Of a stretch of 9,487 nucleotides of DNA, positions 1 through 6,529 are shown in pieces; the first letter of the stretch is position 1; every line of letters begins with the position of its first letter. A program made the position numbers and the translations under genes. The DNA lies in assembly GCA_937942465.1 (NCBI GenBank), contig CALDEO010000237.1, positions 1 through 9,487 on the forward strand, given 5' to 3'. This stretch comes from an uncultured Saprospiraceae bacterium. GTDB taxonomy: Bacteria; Bacteroidota; Bacteroidia; Chitinophagales; Saprospiraceae. Under the pieces are notes generated by a model. That model was not told where the DNA came from. It did no database searches and was given only the letters and a program-made list of their open reading frames with translations.

Positions 1-1
1 A

Positions 2-898
2 TTGCTACAGCAAGGAAAACTTGATAAAGCTCTAGAGTTTTATGAAATGCTGCAGATCAAATCAGGTGAGAGTTTTAGTAATAGTTTGAAAATTGCATCG
101 GTTTATGACAGGAAAGGAGAGTTCTCTAATGCAGATATTGCAATCGAGGAGGCATTCAAATATTGTAATCAAACAGCAGATACACTTGCTGTATACAATA
201 CGCTTAGATCACATTTAATGGCTCAGGGAAAAGCGAATGAGTCTATAGATAAATATTTTGAAAGTGAAAAAGTAGCGGCAAAAATATATCCGCAGATAGC
301 TATAGATGCACAGTTGTACTTACAGTCAATGTATGATTTTGCTGGAGCAAATAGAATAGATGAATGGTTGGAAACAGGCCTGAGTCGTTTTCCTAATGAC
401 GACCCTCAGAGTACTTTAATCAAGAGTCTATTAAATTATATGCACGCTTCAGCAGTTGATGACAAAGAACGCTATTTACAATATGCTGAAGATGTAGCTC
501 CATTGATGCAGAAGGTGATGGGAGATGATTATAAAGGATTCTCTGATGCTTTTATAGCAAAGTTGGACGGAGATTATGACAAAGCAGCAGGCCTTGTTGT
601 ACAATATGCAGATGCTACCAATGCCGACCATACAGTAATAAGAGATATGTTATGTGAAATATATATGTTGGGCGACCAACCTCAGAAGTGTCTAGACTAT
701 GCAGAGAAAGTACTAGAGATAGATCCTCACAATCATGCTTTTCTATATCAGGCATTAAGTGCTACGCATGCACTTGGTATGAATAAAAAGGCCAAAGGGT
801 ATCTTTCTACCCTCGAGGCAGTATTGACCAATGCAGATGAAACATTCGTAACCGCTATAAACTTGAAAGAATTTAAGACAAATAATAGCATAAACTAG
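2..898 (+). CDS. TPR-repeat protein, 5' end outside the window (partial)
   Basis: The reading frame is open from the first bases, so the true start lies upstream; the leading TTG is simply a Leu codon. The 298 visible residues are mostly amphipathic helices with tetratricopeptide-like spacing. The clearest pairs are near residues 1-55 (LDKALEFYEML, then GEFSNADIAIEEAFKY) and residues 222-275 (QKCLDYAEKVLEIDPHNHAFLYQALSATHALGMNKKAKGY, quoted in outline). TPR proteins are scaffolds for protein-protein contacts, and no catalytic motif is visible, so the specific role is unknown. The stop TAG overlaps the GTG start of the next gene by one base, which suggests translational coupling. Export signals, if any, would be in the missing N-terminus. 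Assignment as a TPR protein is fairly secure; function is not. Confidence 0.8.
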   Translation: MLQQGKLDKALEFYEMLQIKSGESFSNSLKIASVYDRKGEFSNADIAIEEAFKYCNQTADTLAVYNTLRSHLMAQGKANESIDKYFESEKVAAKIYPQIAIDAQLYLQSMYDFAGANRIDEWLETGLSRFPNDDPQSTLIKSLLNYMHASAVDDKERYLQYAEDVAPLMQKVMGDDYKGFSDAFIAKLDGDYDKAAGLVVQYADATNADHTVIRDMLCEIYMLGDQPQKCLDYAEKVLEIDPHNHAFLYQALSATHALGMNKKAKGYLSTLEAVLTNADETFVTAINLKEFKTNNSIN

Positions 899-1386
899 TG
901 GCTAAGAAGGAAACAAAGGAACATAAATTTGTAAAGAAACCTGTCTATCCGGGGGGTAATAAGGCGTTGTCAGATTTCATAACTACTCAACTTAAATACC
1001 CCAAAAAGGCCGTTGATAACGATATACAAGGGACTGTATTTGCTAAGTATGATATTGACTATAAAGGCAATGTTATGAAAGTATATATCAAGTCAGGCTT
1101 AGGTCATGGCTGTGATGAGGAGGCTATAAGGTTGATCAATTTGTTGAAATTTGAAGTGCCCAATATTCCATATAGAAGGAGAATAAAATTTACTAAATCA
1201 ATCCAAATTCATTTTAAATTTAATAAGAAAGAAGTTGTTAAAACTAAAGCGGTTGCACCTGTGGCACCGCCAGTGGTGTTGCCTAACATTAAATCCCAAG
1301 TAAAGTATACGATCACTCAGACAGTGCCGAAAAAAGCAAATAGTGGTGATTCTAAAAGCTATAATTATAGTATCAGTATCTCTTAA
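898..1386 (+). CDS. TonB C-terminal-domain protein without membrane anchor
   Basis: Residues 12-108 read as a TonB C-terminal fold. Visible hallmarks are YPGG (17-20), a KYPKKA segment (33-38), IQGTVFAKYDID (43-54), G-x-V near 57-59, and GCDEEAIRLI (71-80). In canonical energy transducers this domain binds the TonB box of outer-membrane receptors. Canonical TonB order is membrane helix, proline-rich spacer, then this domain. Here there is no hydrophobic N-terminus, and a proline-rich stretch (VAPVAPPVVLP, 119-129) follows the domain instead. The GTG start overlaps the upstream TAG. It is the only plausible early start, because an in-frame TAG lies at 886-888 and no in-frame ATG appears before codon 60. 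The location is therefore puzzling: it may be cytoplasmic, or it may be the C-terminal part of an interrupted TPR-TonB fusion. A receptor gene follows 187 nt downstream, but a functional link is only inferred. Confidence 0.72.
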   Translation: MAKKETKEHKFVKKPVYPGGNKALSDFITTQLKYPKKAVDNDIQGTVFAKYDIDYKGNVMKVYIKSGLGHGCDEEAIRLINLLKFEVPNIPYRRRIKFTKSIQIHFKFNKKEVVKTKAVAPVAPPVVLPNIKSQVKYTITQTVPKKANSGDSKSYNYSISIS

Positions 1387-1573
1387 TGTGTTGACTCATA
1401 ATGAGTTATTTTAATAGTGCTATTTTGTTTGGAGCAAATGCTTTGTTCCTGTTTTTGTTTGATTTTTCTCAATTCGTATAATAATTGATCCTACTTATCG
1501 ATCGGATTTAGTTTTTTAATTGCTTAAGCTTTTCTTTGTATTATAAATTATCGAATCCAACTAAACTGCTGCA

Positions 1574-4057
1574 ATGAAAGCTATTCAGACTTTTGTATTT
1601 ATTCTTATATGTTCCTCTTTATCGTTTGCTCAGATGCCTTGGGGCAATATGGGTGGTAAGACACTTAAAGGCAAGATTACAGGGACACTTATTGACTCCA
1701 TTACTGGCCAACCAGTAGCTTATGCAACTATTGTTTTAAAGAAAGCAGGTAAGGACAAGAGTAAGGATGGAATCTTATCTGAAGATAATGGAAAGTTTAA
1801 ATTTGATAATGTTAAAACGGGGAAGTACGATGTCTATGCATCCTTCTTAGGTTATGAAGAGCGGGTAGTAAGAGATGTAGAGCTCACTCTTAAAGATCCT
1901 GATTATGACATGGAGACGGTCTTTTTAATATCAGATCAGGTGTTGTTGGATCAAGTGGAGATTACTGGTGATAGAGCTCTGATAGAAAACAAAGTTGATC
2001 GATTAGTCTATAATGTGGAGCAGGATGCAAGTATTGCAGGGGGAGATGCTACAGATGCATTACGTAAGGTGCCATTGCTGAGTGTTGATGTAGATGGTAA
2101 CGTCTCGCTGAGAGGATCGCAAAACGTTAGGATTCTCATTAATGGCAAGCCCTCAGGTATGTTTTCTAGCAATGTTGCTGATGCCCTTAAAATGTTTCCA
2201 GCTGATCAGATCAAAAAAGTAGAAGTTATTACTTCACCATCTGCTAAGTATGACGGGGAGGGGAGTGCTGGTATCATTAATATTATCACCAAAAGAGAGA
2301 ATATTGAAGGGGTTTCTGGTAATGTAAATGCTTCTGTAGGTACGAGACAAAATAGTCTTAACATTGGATTGAATGCTGGTAAAGGGAGATTGGGGTTTAG
2401 CTCCAATCTTGGCTTATTTTATTCTATTCCGGCAGATGCAGAGGTCAGTTTTGATCGAAAATCAATTCTTAATCCAACTGATAATTTCTATCGAACGAAT
2501 GGACTTCAGAATACTTCAAGACTCGGGGCGAGTGGCTCTGCGAGTATGTTTTATGATTTCAATGCATACAATGCGATCAATACTTCGATAACGTATCGAG
2601 GATTTGGTTTTGACTTCGATGGTACGACTAATAGTGAGATCAGTGATGCTAATTTGGGTTTCTATAACGCATTTACCCGAGTCAATAACGGTGATAACCT
2701 ATTTGGAGGCTATGATTGGAATACCGATTTTACTAAGAAGTGGGCTGAAGATGACGATAGAGAGTTAGTGTTTGCAGTGCAACTATCCAAAGGAGACAAT
2801 AACCAAAACTCTGAGGTTGTAGAGACTCACGAGATTGAAGCATTTAATCGTGATGCGCAGATTTATAATGATGGAGACAATGTAGAGACTACAGTACAAG
2901 TGGATTATACACAGCCATTGCCTAAGTCTTTTAAATTAGAGACAGGTGCCAAGGCTGTAATCAGGAATATAACTAGTGATTATACCAATAGTATAAGAGG
3001 AGCTGATAATACATATCAAGAAGTCCCTGCATTGACCAATGTATTTGATTATGATCAAGATGTGGTTGCAGGCTATGCATCATTGAGTTTTATATTGGCT
3101 AAGAAATATTCATTTATTACAGGAGTACGATACGAACGAACAAAGATTGGTGGACAGTTTTTAGAGGGCGAGGCATTACCATTTACCAATGAATATGATA
3201 ACTGGTTACCTAATGTCACTATAAGTCGGAGTTTCAAAAACTTTAGAACATTAAAACTTTCATACTCTAAGAGAATACAACGACCAACATTATTTTATAT
3301 AAACCCATTCAACAATAACACCGATCAATTCAATAGAACAATAGGTAACCCACAGATAGATCCTGAGCTTGTTCATCAAGTGGAGATGTCTTATAATATC
3401 ACAATCAAAGGAGTAACTATATTTGCGTCAAGCTTTTATAAATATACAGATGCTGTCATAGAGAGTATTTTGACATTAGATGAAAATGGAGTTTCTGTTA
3501 ACTCATTTGATAACGTTGGTGTCAATAAATCAATAGGCCTTAATCTATTTGCGACTAAGACAATTAATAAATTTACCATCAGAGGTGGAGGTAACGTATA
3601 CACCTATAATGCAACAGGTAAGATCAATGGGGTAGACCTTGAGCGAGAGGATTTACTTTATGACATCTTTTTTAATGGAGACTATAGTATCACGGGTACT
3701 TTAAAAGCAGATTTCTTTGGCTTTTTTAGATCTCCACAAGCTACGTTACAAGGTGAGAACCCTTCGTTCTCTATTTGGGGTTTTGGTGTAAGGAAGGATC
3801 TGGGTAAGTTGAGCCTGGGAATTAGAGTCATAGAACCATTTAATAACTTCAAATATTTTGATTCAAGACTTGAAGGGCCTGATTTTGTTCAAGAGTATAG
3901 CTACGGAGTCCCCTTTAGATCTTTAGGTATCAATGTTAGATACAAGTTTGGTAAAGTGGATTTCAAAGAAAGAAAGAGTAAAATTAAAAATACAGATACT
4001 AAACAAGGCGATGGGCAAGGAGGCGGTCAGAGTGGAGGCGGTCAACTTGGAGGGTAA
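1574..4057 (+). CDS. TonB-dependent outer-membrane receptor (outer-membrane beta-barrel family)
   Basis: This 827-residue protein has a clear signal peptide (residues 1-19, cleavage likely at SFA|Q). A carboxypeptidase-regulatory-like beta-sandwich follows at about 31-118 (GTLIDSITGQPVAYATIVLK, then the FLGYEE segment). The plug domain is at about 135-240, with DALRKVPLLSVD, NVSLRGSQNVRILINGKPSG (183-195 is the core) and the closing SAGIINIITK. The rest, about 245-800, is rich in alternating aromatic/polar strands typical of the 22-stranded barrel. This domain order is standard for Bacteroidota receptors of the OMP_b-brl_3 type. Such proteins import large or scarce nutrients across the outer membrane using TonB-ExbBD energy, but the substrate cannot be read here. 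No SusD-like partner is adjacent. The tail (about 806-827) is a Gly/Gln-rich low-complexity segment. The start is the first ATG and directly precedes the signal peptide. Confidence 0.93.
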   Translation: MKAIQTFVFILICSSLSFAQMPWGNMGGKTLKGKITGTLIDSITGQPVAYATIVLKKAGKDKSKDGILSEDNGKFKFDNVKTGKYDVYASFLGYEERVVRDVELTLKDPDYDMETVFLISDQVLLDQVEITGDRALIENKVDRLVYNVEQDASIAGGDATDALRKVPLLSVDVDGNVSLRGSQNVRILINGKPSGMFSSNVADALKMFPADQIKKVEVITSPSAKYDGEGSAGIINIITKRENIEGVSGNVNASVGTRQNSLNIGLNAGKGRLGFSSNLGLFYSIPADAEVSFDRKSILNPTDNFYRTNGLQNTSRLGASGSASMFYDFNAYNAINTSITYRGFGFDFDGTTNSEISDANLGFYNAFTRVNNGDNLFGGYDWNTDFTKKWAEDDDRELVFAVQLSKGDNNQNSEVVETHEIEAFNRDAQIYNDGDNVETTVQVDYTQPLPKSFKLETGAKAVIRNITSDYTNSIRGADNTYQEVPALTNVFDYDQDVVAGYASLSFILAKKYSFITGVRYERTKIGGQFLEGEALPFTNEYDNWLPNVTISRSFKNFRTLKLSYSKRIQRPTLFYINPFNNNTDQFNRTIGNPQIDPELVHQVEMSYNITIKGVTIFASSFYKYTDAVIESILTLDENGVSVNSFDNVGVNKSIGLNLFATKTINKFTIRGGGNVYTYNATGKINGVDLEREDLLYDIFFNGDYSITGTLKADFFGFFRSPQATLQGENPSFSIWGFGVRKDLGKLSLGIRVIEPFNNFKYFDSRLEGPDFVQEYSYGVPFRSLGINVRYKFGKVDFKERKSKIKNTDTKQGDGQGGGQSGGGQLGG
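4019..4044 (+). repeat. 15-bp-period direct repeat in receptor 3' end
   Basis: The 11-mer GGAGGCGGTCA occurs at 4019-4029 and again at 4034-4044, and a third partial copy (GGAGG) starts at 4049. The period is 15 bp, so changes in copy number would keep the reading frame. It encodes the Gly-Gly-Gln-rich tail of the receptor. Confidence 0.8.
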
Positions 4058-4490
4058 ATAATGCTGTAGAAAATTATTTATATTCGTATATTTAAAATAA
4101 ACGGGTTAAAATATAACGAGTGCTACCTCATTACGAATAAGATTACCAAAGAATTGAGCCCTTGCGACTTAGTGTATCACAACTTTTTACGTGATATTGC
4201 TAGGTCGCTTTTTATTTGCCATATGCTCATAATACAGATTTGTGAGCTTCTAGTACTATAGATTATTTGAATTTTTAGAACTCATGGAAGAGACATTCTA
4301 ACTCAAAAGCAGGTTTAAATCAATCCTAATTGTACAACGAGATAGATTATTATTACCTGATCGTATCCCTAAAAGTCCTGAAGGGACGTTTTATTTAAGT
4401 GGTTGGTTTTAACCCATCTCAATGTTTCATTCAATCCCATTCAAGCGACATCTTCCCAATCGGTACAATGTTTTACATATACTATAGCTT
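4058..4490. other. Non-coding interval between receptor gene and tRNA operon
   Basis: No credible protein gene is present on either strand. The left part holds the receptor's 3' untranslated region. This includes an 8-bp inverted repeat (TATTCGTA at 4081-4088, TACGAATA at 4132-4139) and the strong terminator listed separately. A weaker hairpin at 4375-4387 (GTCC/GGAC) is too short to call. I see nothing else organised between 4218 and 4490. Confidence 0.6.
4164..4217 (+). terminator. Two-tier intrinsic terminator downstream of the receptor gene
   Basis: The outer stem is GCGACTTAG (4164-4172) with CTAGGTCGC (4200-4208), 9 bp including one G-U pair. The inner stem is TATCAC (4175-4180) with GTGATA (4191-4196) around a 10-nt loop. 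A T-tract (TTTTTATTT) follows at once. It lies 107 nt after the receptor stop codon on the same strand and probably ends that transcript. Confidence 0.75.
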
Positions 4491-4533
4491 AAACAAAAAA
4501 AAAAGAGCCACAAAAATGAATTTGTGACTCTTT
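4491..4533 (-). terminator. Intrinsic terminator of the tRNA operon
   Basis: The arms are 4502-4514 and 4521-4533, separated by a 6-nt loop. On the minus strand they give a 13-bp stem that is complete if one U-G wobble is allowed, followed by an uninterrupted run of ten T (complement of 4495-4504). On the plus strand the same position is a C/A mismatch and no T-tract follows, so the minus-strand direction is clear. It sits 28 nt beyond the 3' end of tRNA-Pro. Confidence 0.9.
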
Positions 4534-4561
4534 ATAATCGTTTGTAAACCAATAGTTTACA

Positions 4562-4639
4562 TGGTCGGGGCGGCAGGATTCGAACCTGCGACCCCCTGCT
4601 CCCAAAGCAGGTGCGCTAACCGGGCTGCGCTACGCCCCG
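4562..4639 (-). tRNA. tRNA-Pro, anticodon TGG
   Basis: On the minus strand the acceptor arms are CGGGGCG and CGCCCCG, followed by discriminator A and an encoded CCA (complement of 4562-4564). The anticodon stem CCTGC/GCAGG encloses the loop TTTGGGA, giving anticodon TGG, which reads CCA/CCG and other proline codons. The T arm contains GGTTCGAATCC. Length is 78 nt. It is the second gene of the Ser-Pro tRNA operon, 29 nt after tRNA-Ser. Confidence 0.97.
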
Positions 4640-4668
4640 AACTAAATTTACGATTTCAAATTACTATG

Positions 4669-4757
4669 CGGAGACGGAGGGATTCGAACCCCCGGTACCT
4701 GTTTCCAAGTACGACGATTTAGCAAACCGTTGGTTTCAGCCACTCACCCACGTCTCC
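4669..4757 (-). tRNA. tRNA-Ser, anticodon GCT
   Basis: The acceptor arms are GGAGACG and CGTCTCC with discriminator G. The anticodon stem ACGGT/ATCGT (one G-U pair) encloses TTGCTAA, giving anticodon GCT, which reads AGC and AGT. The long variable arm (GTACTTG with CAGGTAC around GAAA) is the class II hallmark and confirms serine identity. The 89-nt gene does not encode CCA: the bases after the discriminator are CAT. Its CCA must therefore be added after transcription, unlike the neighbouring tRNA-Pro. It is the first gene of the operon. Confidence 0.97.
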
Positions 4758-4789
4758 AGTAGGTTTGTCTCTTTTCTTTTAAGAGACCG

Positions 4790-4820
4790 CAAAGATAGCA
4801 TTGTATTAATTATATGCAAT
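4790..4820 (-). promoter_or_regulatory. Bacteroidota-type promoter for the tRNA operon
   Basis: The minus strand carries TATCTTTG (complement of 4790-4797), a perfect match to the TAnnTTTG -7 element. Nineteen bases upstream is ATTG (complement of 4817-4820), three of four matches to the -33 TTTG. The predicted transcript start is near 4784, leaving a leader of about 26 nt before tRNA-Ser. Confidence 0.7.
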
Positions 4821-4822
4821 GA

Positions 4823-4846
4823 TTTAATGAAATATATTTCATTAAA
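4823..4846. promoter_or_regulatory. Perfect 24-bp palindrome between divergent promoters (possible operator)
   Basis: The half-sites TTTAATGAAATA (4823-4834) and TATTTCATTAAA (4835-4846) are exact reverse complements. The palindrome lies 2 bp from the tRNA-operon -33 element and 7 bp from the -33-like element of the candidate RNA. That position would let one dimeric protein affect both promoters. The local DNA is very A/T-rich, which raises the chance of a fortuitous palindrome, but 24 perfect positions is long. No regulator gene is nearby. Confidence 0.45.
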
Positions 4847-4853
4847 AATATAT

Positions 4854-4884
4854 TTTAATAAATCATATATATTTTATAAATTTG
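4854..4884 (+). promoter_or_regulatory. Bacteroidota-type promoter for the candidate RNA
   Basis: TAAATTTG (4877-4884) is a perfect TAnnTTTG -7 element. TTTA (4854-4857) sits exactly 19 bp upstream, matching three of four bases of the -33 TTTG. The predicted start is near 4890. The A/T-rich context lowers specificity, but the terminator-ended element that follows supports the call. Confidence 0.55.
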
Positions 4885-4889
4885 TGAAG

Positions 4890-4996
4890 ATCCTTTTTTA
4901 AGTATTCGGTTATAGATGACCTCACTCAACCTGAGACGATAGATAACCAAAGAATACGGGCCCGCAATGGTGAGATATTGCGGGCTTTTTATTTTT
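4890..4996 (+). ncRNA. Candidate structured small RNA, about 107 nt
   Basis: The element has its own promoter and ends in an intrinsic terminator, with no open reading frame between. The body folds into a long closing stem: GTATTC (4902-4907) pairs with GAATAC (4952-4957), and the adjacent GGTTAT (4908-4913) pairs with ATAACC (4943-4948). Only an AAA bulge (4949-4951) interrupts the two. Inside, CTCA (4921-4924) can pair with TGAG (4932-4935). No gene follows for 1.5 kb, so this is not obviously a leader or riboswitch. It lacks the tetraloop core of signal recognition particle RNA and the features of tmRNA. I do not recognise the family. The exact 5' end is inferred from the promoter. Confidence 0.6.
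4960..4996 (+). terminator. Strong intrinsic terminator of the candidate RNA
   Basis: A perfect 9-bp GC-rich stem, GCCCGCAAT (4960-4968) with ATTGCGGGC (4977-4985), encloses an 8-nt loop. TTTTTATTTTT follows. It stands out sharply from the A/T-rich surroundings and clearly terminates a plus-strand transcript. Confidence 0.92.
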
Positions 4997-6077
4997 CATA
5001 CTATTTTGTGGTCCTTTATCATGGACTTATATGTTATTGTGCTTGACGTTAGATTACTGGAGGTATTCATTGTTCAATAGATTGAATACTTTGATATTGC
5101 ATAGTACATTGATATCATGTGTGTTTATACATTGTCTTAGCGTTTAGTACGTTTTTAATAATGTCCCCTTTTTTGTTAGTATTTTTACATTGTTCTTGAT
5201 TCTGTTCTAGAGTTCCGAGACTGTATATATCAATGAATTAAAATTATTAGTTGATACGTACTAAGTCAAATAAGCAATTGAAGTATAGGCGAATATTGGT
5301 TGCCAGAGGATTTTGGGTAGTTATGAGCTTAACTACTTATGCCACGGCGAGATTTGAGATCATAAGTCGTAAATAAAGATATGGATAGTGATATCAACGG
5401 CTCATGTGGACCATTTATAGTGAGGATGTATTGTTTTGTTCCGAGCGACTCCATATCTAATACCAATAATGGATTCGTTTCCAACCTACTGTTTTAGATT
5501 TATTTTGTTTTGAGGAGAGGGGTAGAAGTACTTTTAGTTTATTAGAATTCAGCACGCTTGATTAAATTAATACAAGGCACTTTGTGCTTTAGTGAAGTCT
5601 TGGTGATGATTCGGATTTTGTAGAAATCGGTAAAGTAGCTATCCATGCTTTTACTACTTTGAATAACTATGATTCCCGATATTTTGATTTTTTTGAAAGT
5701 GGTAGCGGTAGCTTCAGCTTGTAAATAGCTTGTAAATAGCTTGTATTGATGGGTGATTTTTTTTGGTGACATAACTAATAGCGGCAAACAACAATGTGGA
5801 GACTTTGGTATTTAGATATGCAATAATCAAGACGTAGGCTTAATTAATGTATATCTTGGTTCGAATTAGATAGGCAATGTGCAGATAAGTATTTGGAATT
5901 GTGAATTTAATTTCATAATGGACTGCATTGTGAGTTAATCACTGGAAATTGCTGTTTGTAAAGTGTTAAGTAAGGTAAAAGTGCTTTAAATGGCGTTAAT
6001 AGCGTATTTAATGTTAATTGACAAAGAAATTATGACTAAACGATTGATTATATTAAAAAAATAATACAAATTGCATA
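4997..6077. other. Gene-poor spacer with scattered repeats
   Basis: All frames are broken by frequent stops and I see no protein family. Visible structure is limited. Inverted repeats occur at 5063-5069/5083-5089 (GTATTCA/TGAATAC), 5332-5338/5362-5368 (ACTTATG/CATAAGT) and 5377-5385/5450-5458 (AGATATGGA/TCCATATCT). The 11-bp tandem repeat is listed separately. An 81-codon minus-strand frame at 5542-5787 is judged spurious. The stretch could be a decayed gene remnant, but no recognisable fragment supports that. Confidence 0.6.
5716..5748. repeat. 11-bp tandem repeat, three copies
   Basis: AGCTTGTAAAT occurs at 5716-5726 and 5727-5737, and a degenerate third copy, AGCTTGTATTG, at 5738-5748. 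The unit length is not a multiple of three, which argues against the overlapping open frame being coding. Confidence 0.85.
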
Positions 6078-6159
6078 AGATGTAGTAGGGTACATCTAAA
6101 AGAGATACTTTGAAGGGTGTAATTGTGAAGGTCTGGACGTTAAGTCCAGGCCTTTTTTT
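6078..6159 (+). ncRNA. Second candidate small RNA, about 82 nt
   Basis: A perfect 7-bp hairpin, AGATGTA (6078-6084) with TACATCT (6091-6097) around GTAGGG, is followed about 30 nt later by a strong terminator. No coding frame lies upstream on this strand for more than 2 kb, so the terminator must end a non-coding transcript. A weak promoter-like pair (ATTG at 6043-6046, TACAAATTG at 6065-6073) would place the start near 6078, but the match to consensus is poor. The 5' end is therefore a guess, and the RNA could be longer. I do not recognise the family. Confidence 0.4.
6128..6159 (+). terminator. Strong intrinsic terminator in the gene-poor region
   Basis: GGTCTGGAC (6130-6138) pairs with GTCCAGGCC (6144-6152), 9 bp with one G-U pair and extendable by two A-T pairs, around a 5-nt loop. 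Seven T follow (6153-6159). The direction is plus strand. No gene on that strand precedes it nearby, which makes it evidence for an unannotated transcript. Confidence 0.88.
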
Positions 6160-6529
6160 GTTTTTAAAAATACTAATATTGAAAGAGTTTGAGTTGCCAA
6201 TCGAACGTACTCTTGCAATAAATTGCTTTTGGGGTGAAAAAAATAAAACATATTTAAATTTTATTTAATGTAATAAAATGGGGGTTTTAAGCTCTATTTG
6301 GCACCTATTTGTCATTTATATGTATGTTTTCAGTAGAAAAGGCAGGGTTTTTGATCTAACTTAGACATTATAAAGGGTTATAATAGTGAATAGATTTCAA
6401 ATAAAGGTGTGTTCTAAATTTAGTTATTCCTTCTATTACCTTTTTGACACCATTCTGAGAAGATTATTATGATCAAGGATTTGTTATCCTGAGATATCAT
6501 GTATTTAATAAAGTCAAAAATTATTGATA
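6160..6529. other. Upstream region of the secreted T9SS protein gene
   Basis: No gene is visible. A/T-only inverted repeats cluster here: AAATAAAA 6241-6248 with TTTTATTT 6259-6266, and ATTTTATT 6258-6265 with AATAAAAT 6272-6279. A small hairpin AGGAT/ATCCT (6476-6490) lies 39 nt before the start codon. I could not find a convincing TAnnTTTG promoter; TATGTTTT in this interval is the nearest match and lacks a properly spaced -33 element. Confidence 0.4.

Noticed and set aside
1393..1414. Small palindrome ACTCAT-A-ATGAGT just after the TonB-domain gene, followed by a T-rich stretch
   Set aside because: As a hairpin it leaves a 5-bp stem with a 3-nt loop and an interrupted T-tract, too weak to call a terminator.
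2206..2406. Minus-strand open frame inside the receptor gene
   Set aside because: It lies wholly within a well-supported coding sequence and has no family signature; it is a shadow frame.
4371..4394. Hairpin GTCC/GGAC followed by TTTTATTT
   Set aside because: The stem is only 4 bp unless a bulge is allowed, and a far better terminator for the receptor gene lies upstream at 4164-4217.
4562..4757. tRNA genes as a possible attachment site for an integrated element
   Set aside because: No second copy of a tRNA 3' end and no integrase gene is present in the window.
4767..4787. Hairpin GTCTCTT/AAGAGAC upstream of tRNA-Ser
   Set aside because: The predicted transcription start falls within its promoter-proximal arm, so most transcripts could not form the full stem; probably fortuitous.
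5542..5787. Open frame of 81 codons on the minus strand
   Set aside because: It overlaps an 11-bp tandem repeat whose unit is not a multiple of three, shows no recognisable family or plausible composition, and lies in a region dense in stops.
6524..6529. TTG start two codons before the ATG of the T9SS-cargo gene
   Set aside because: The ATG at 6530 gives a standard signal peptide, and nothing supports initiation at TTG.
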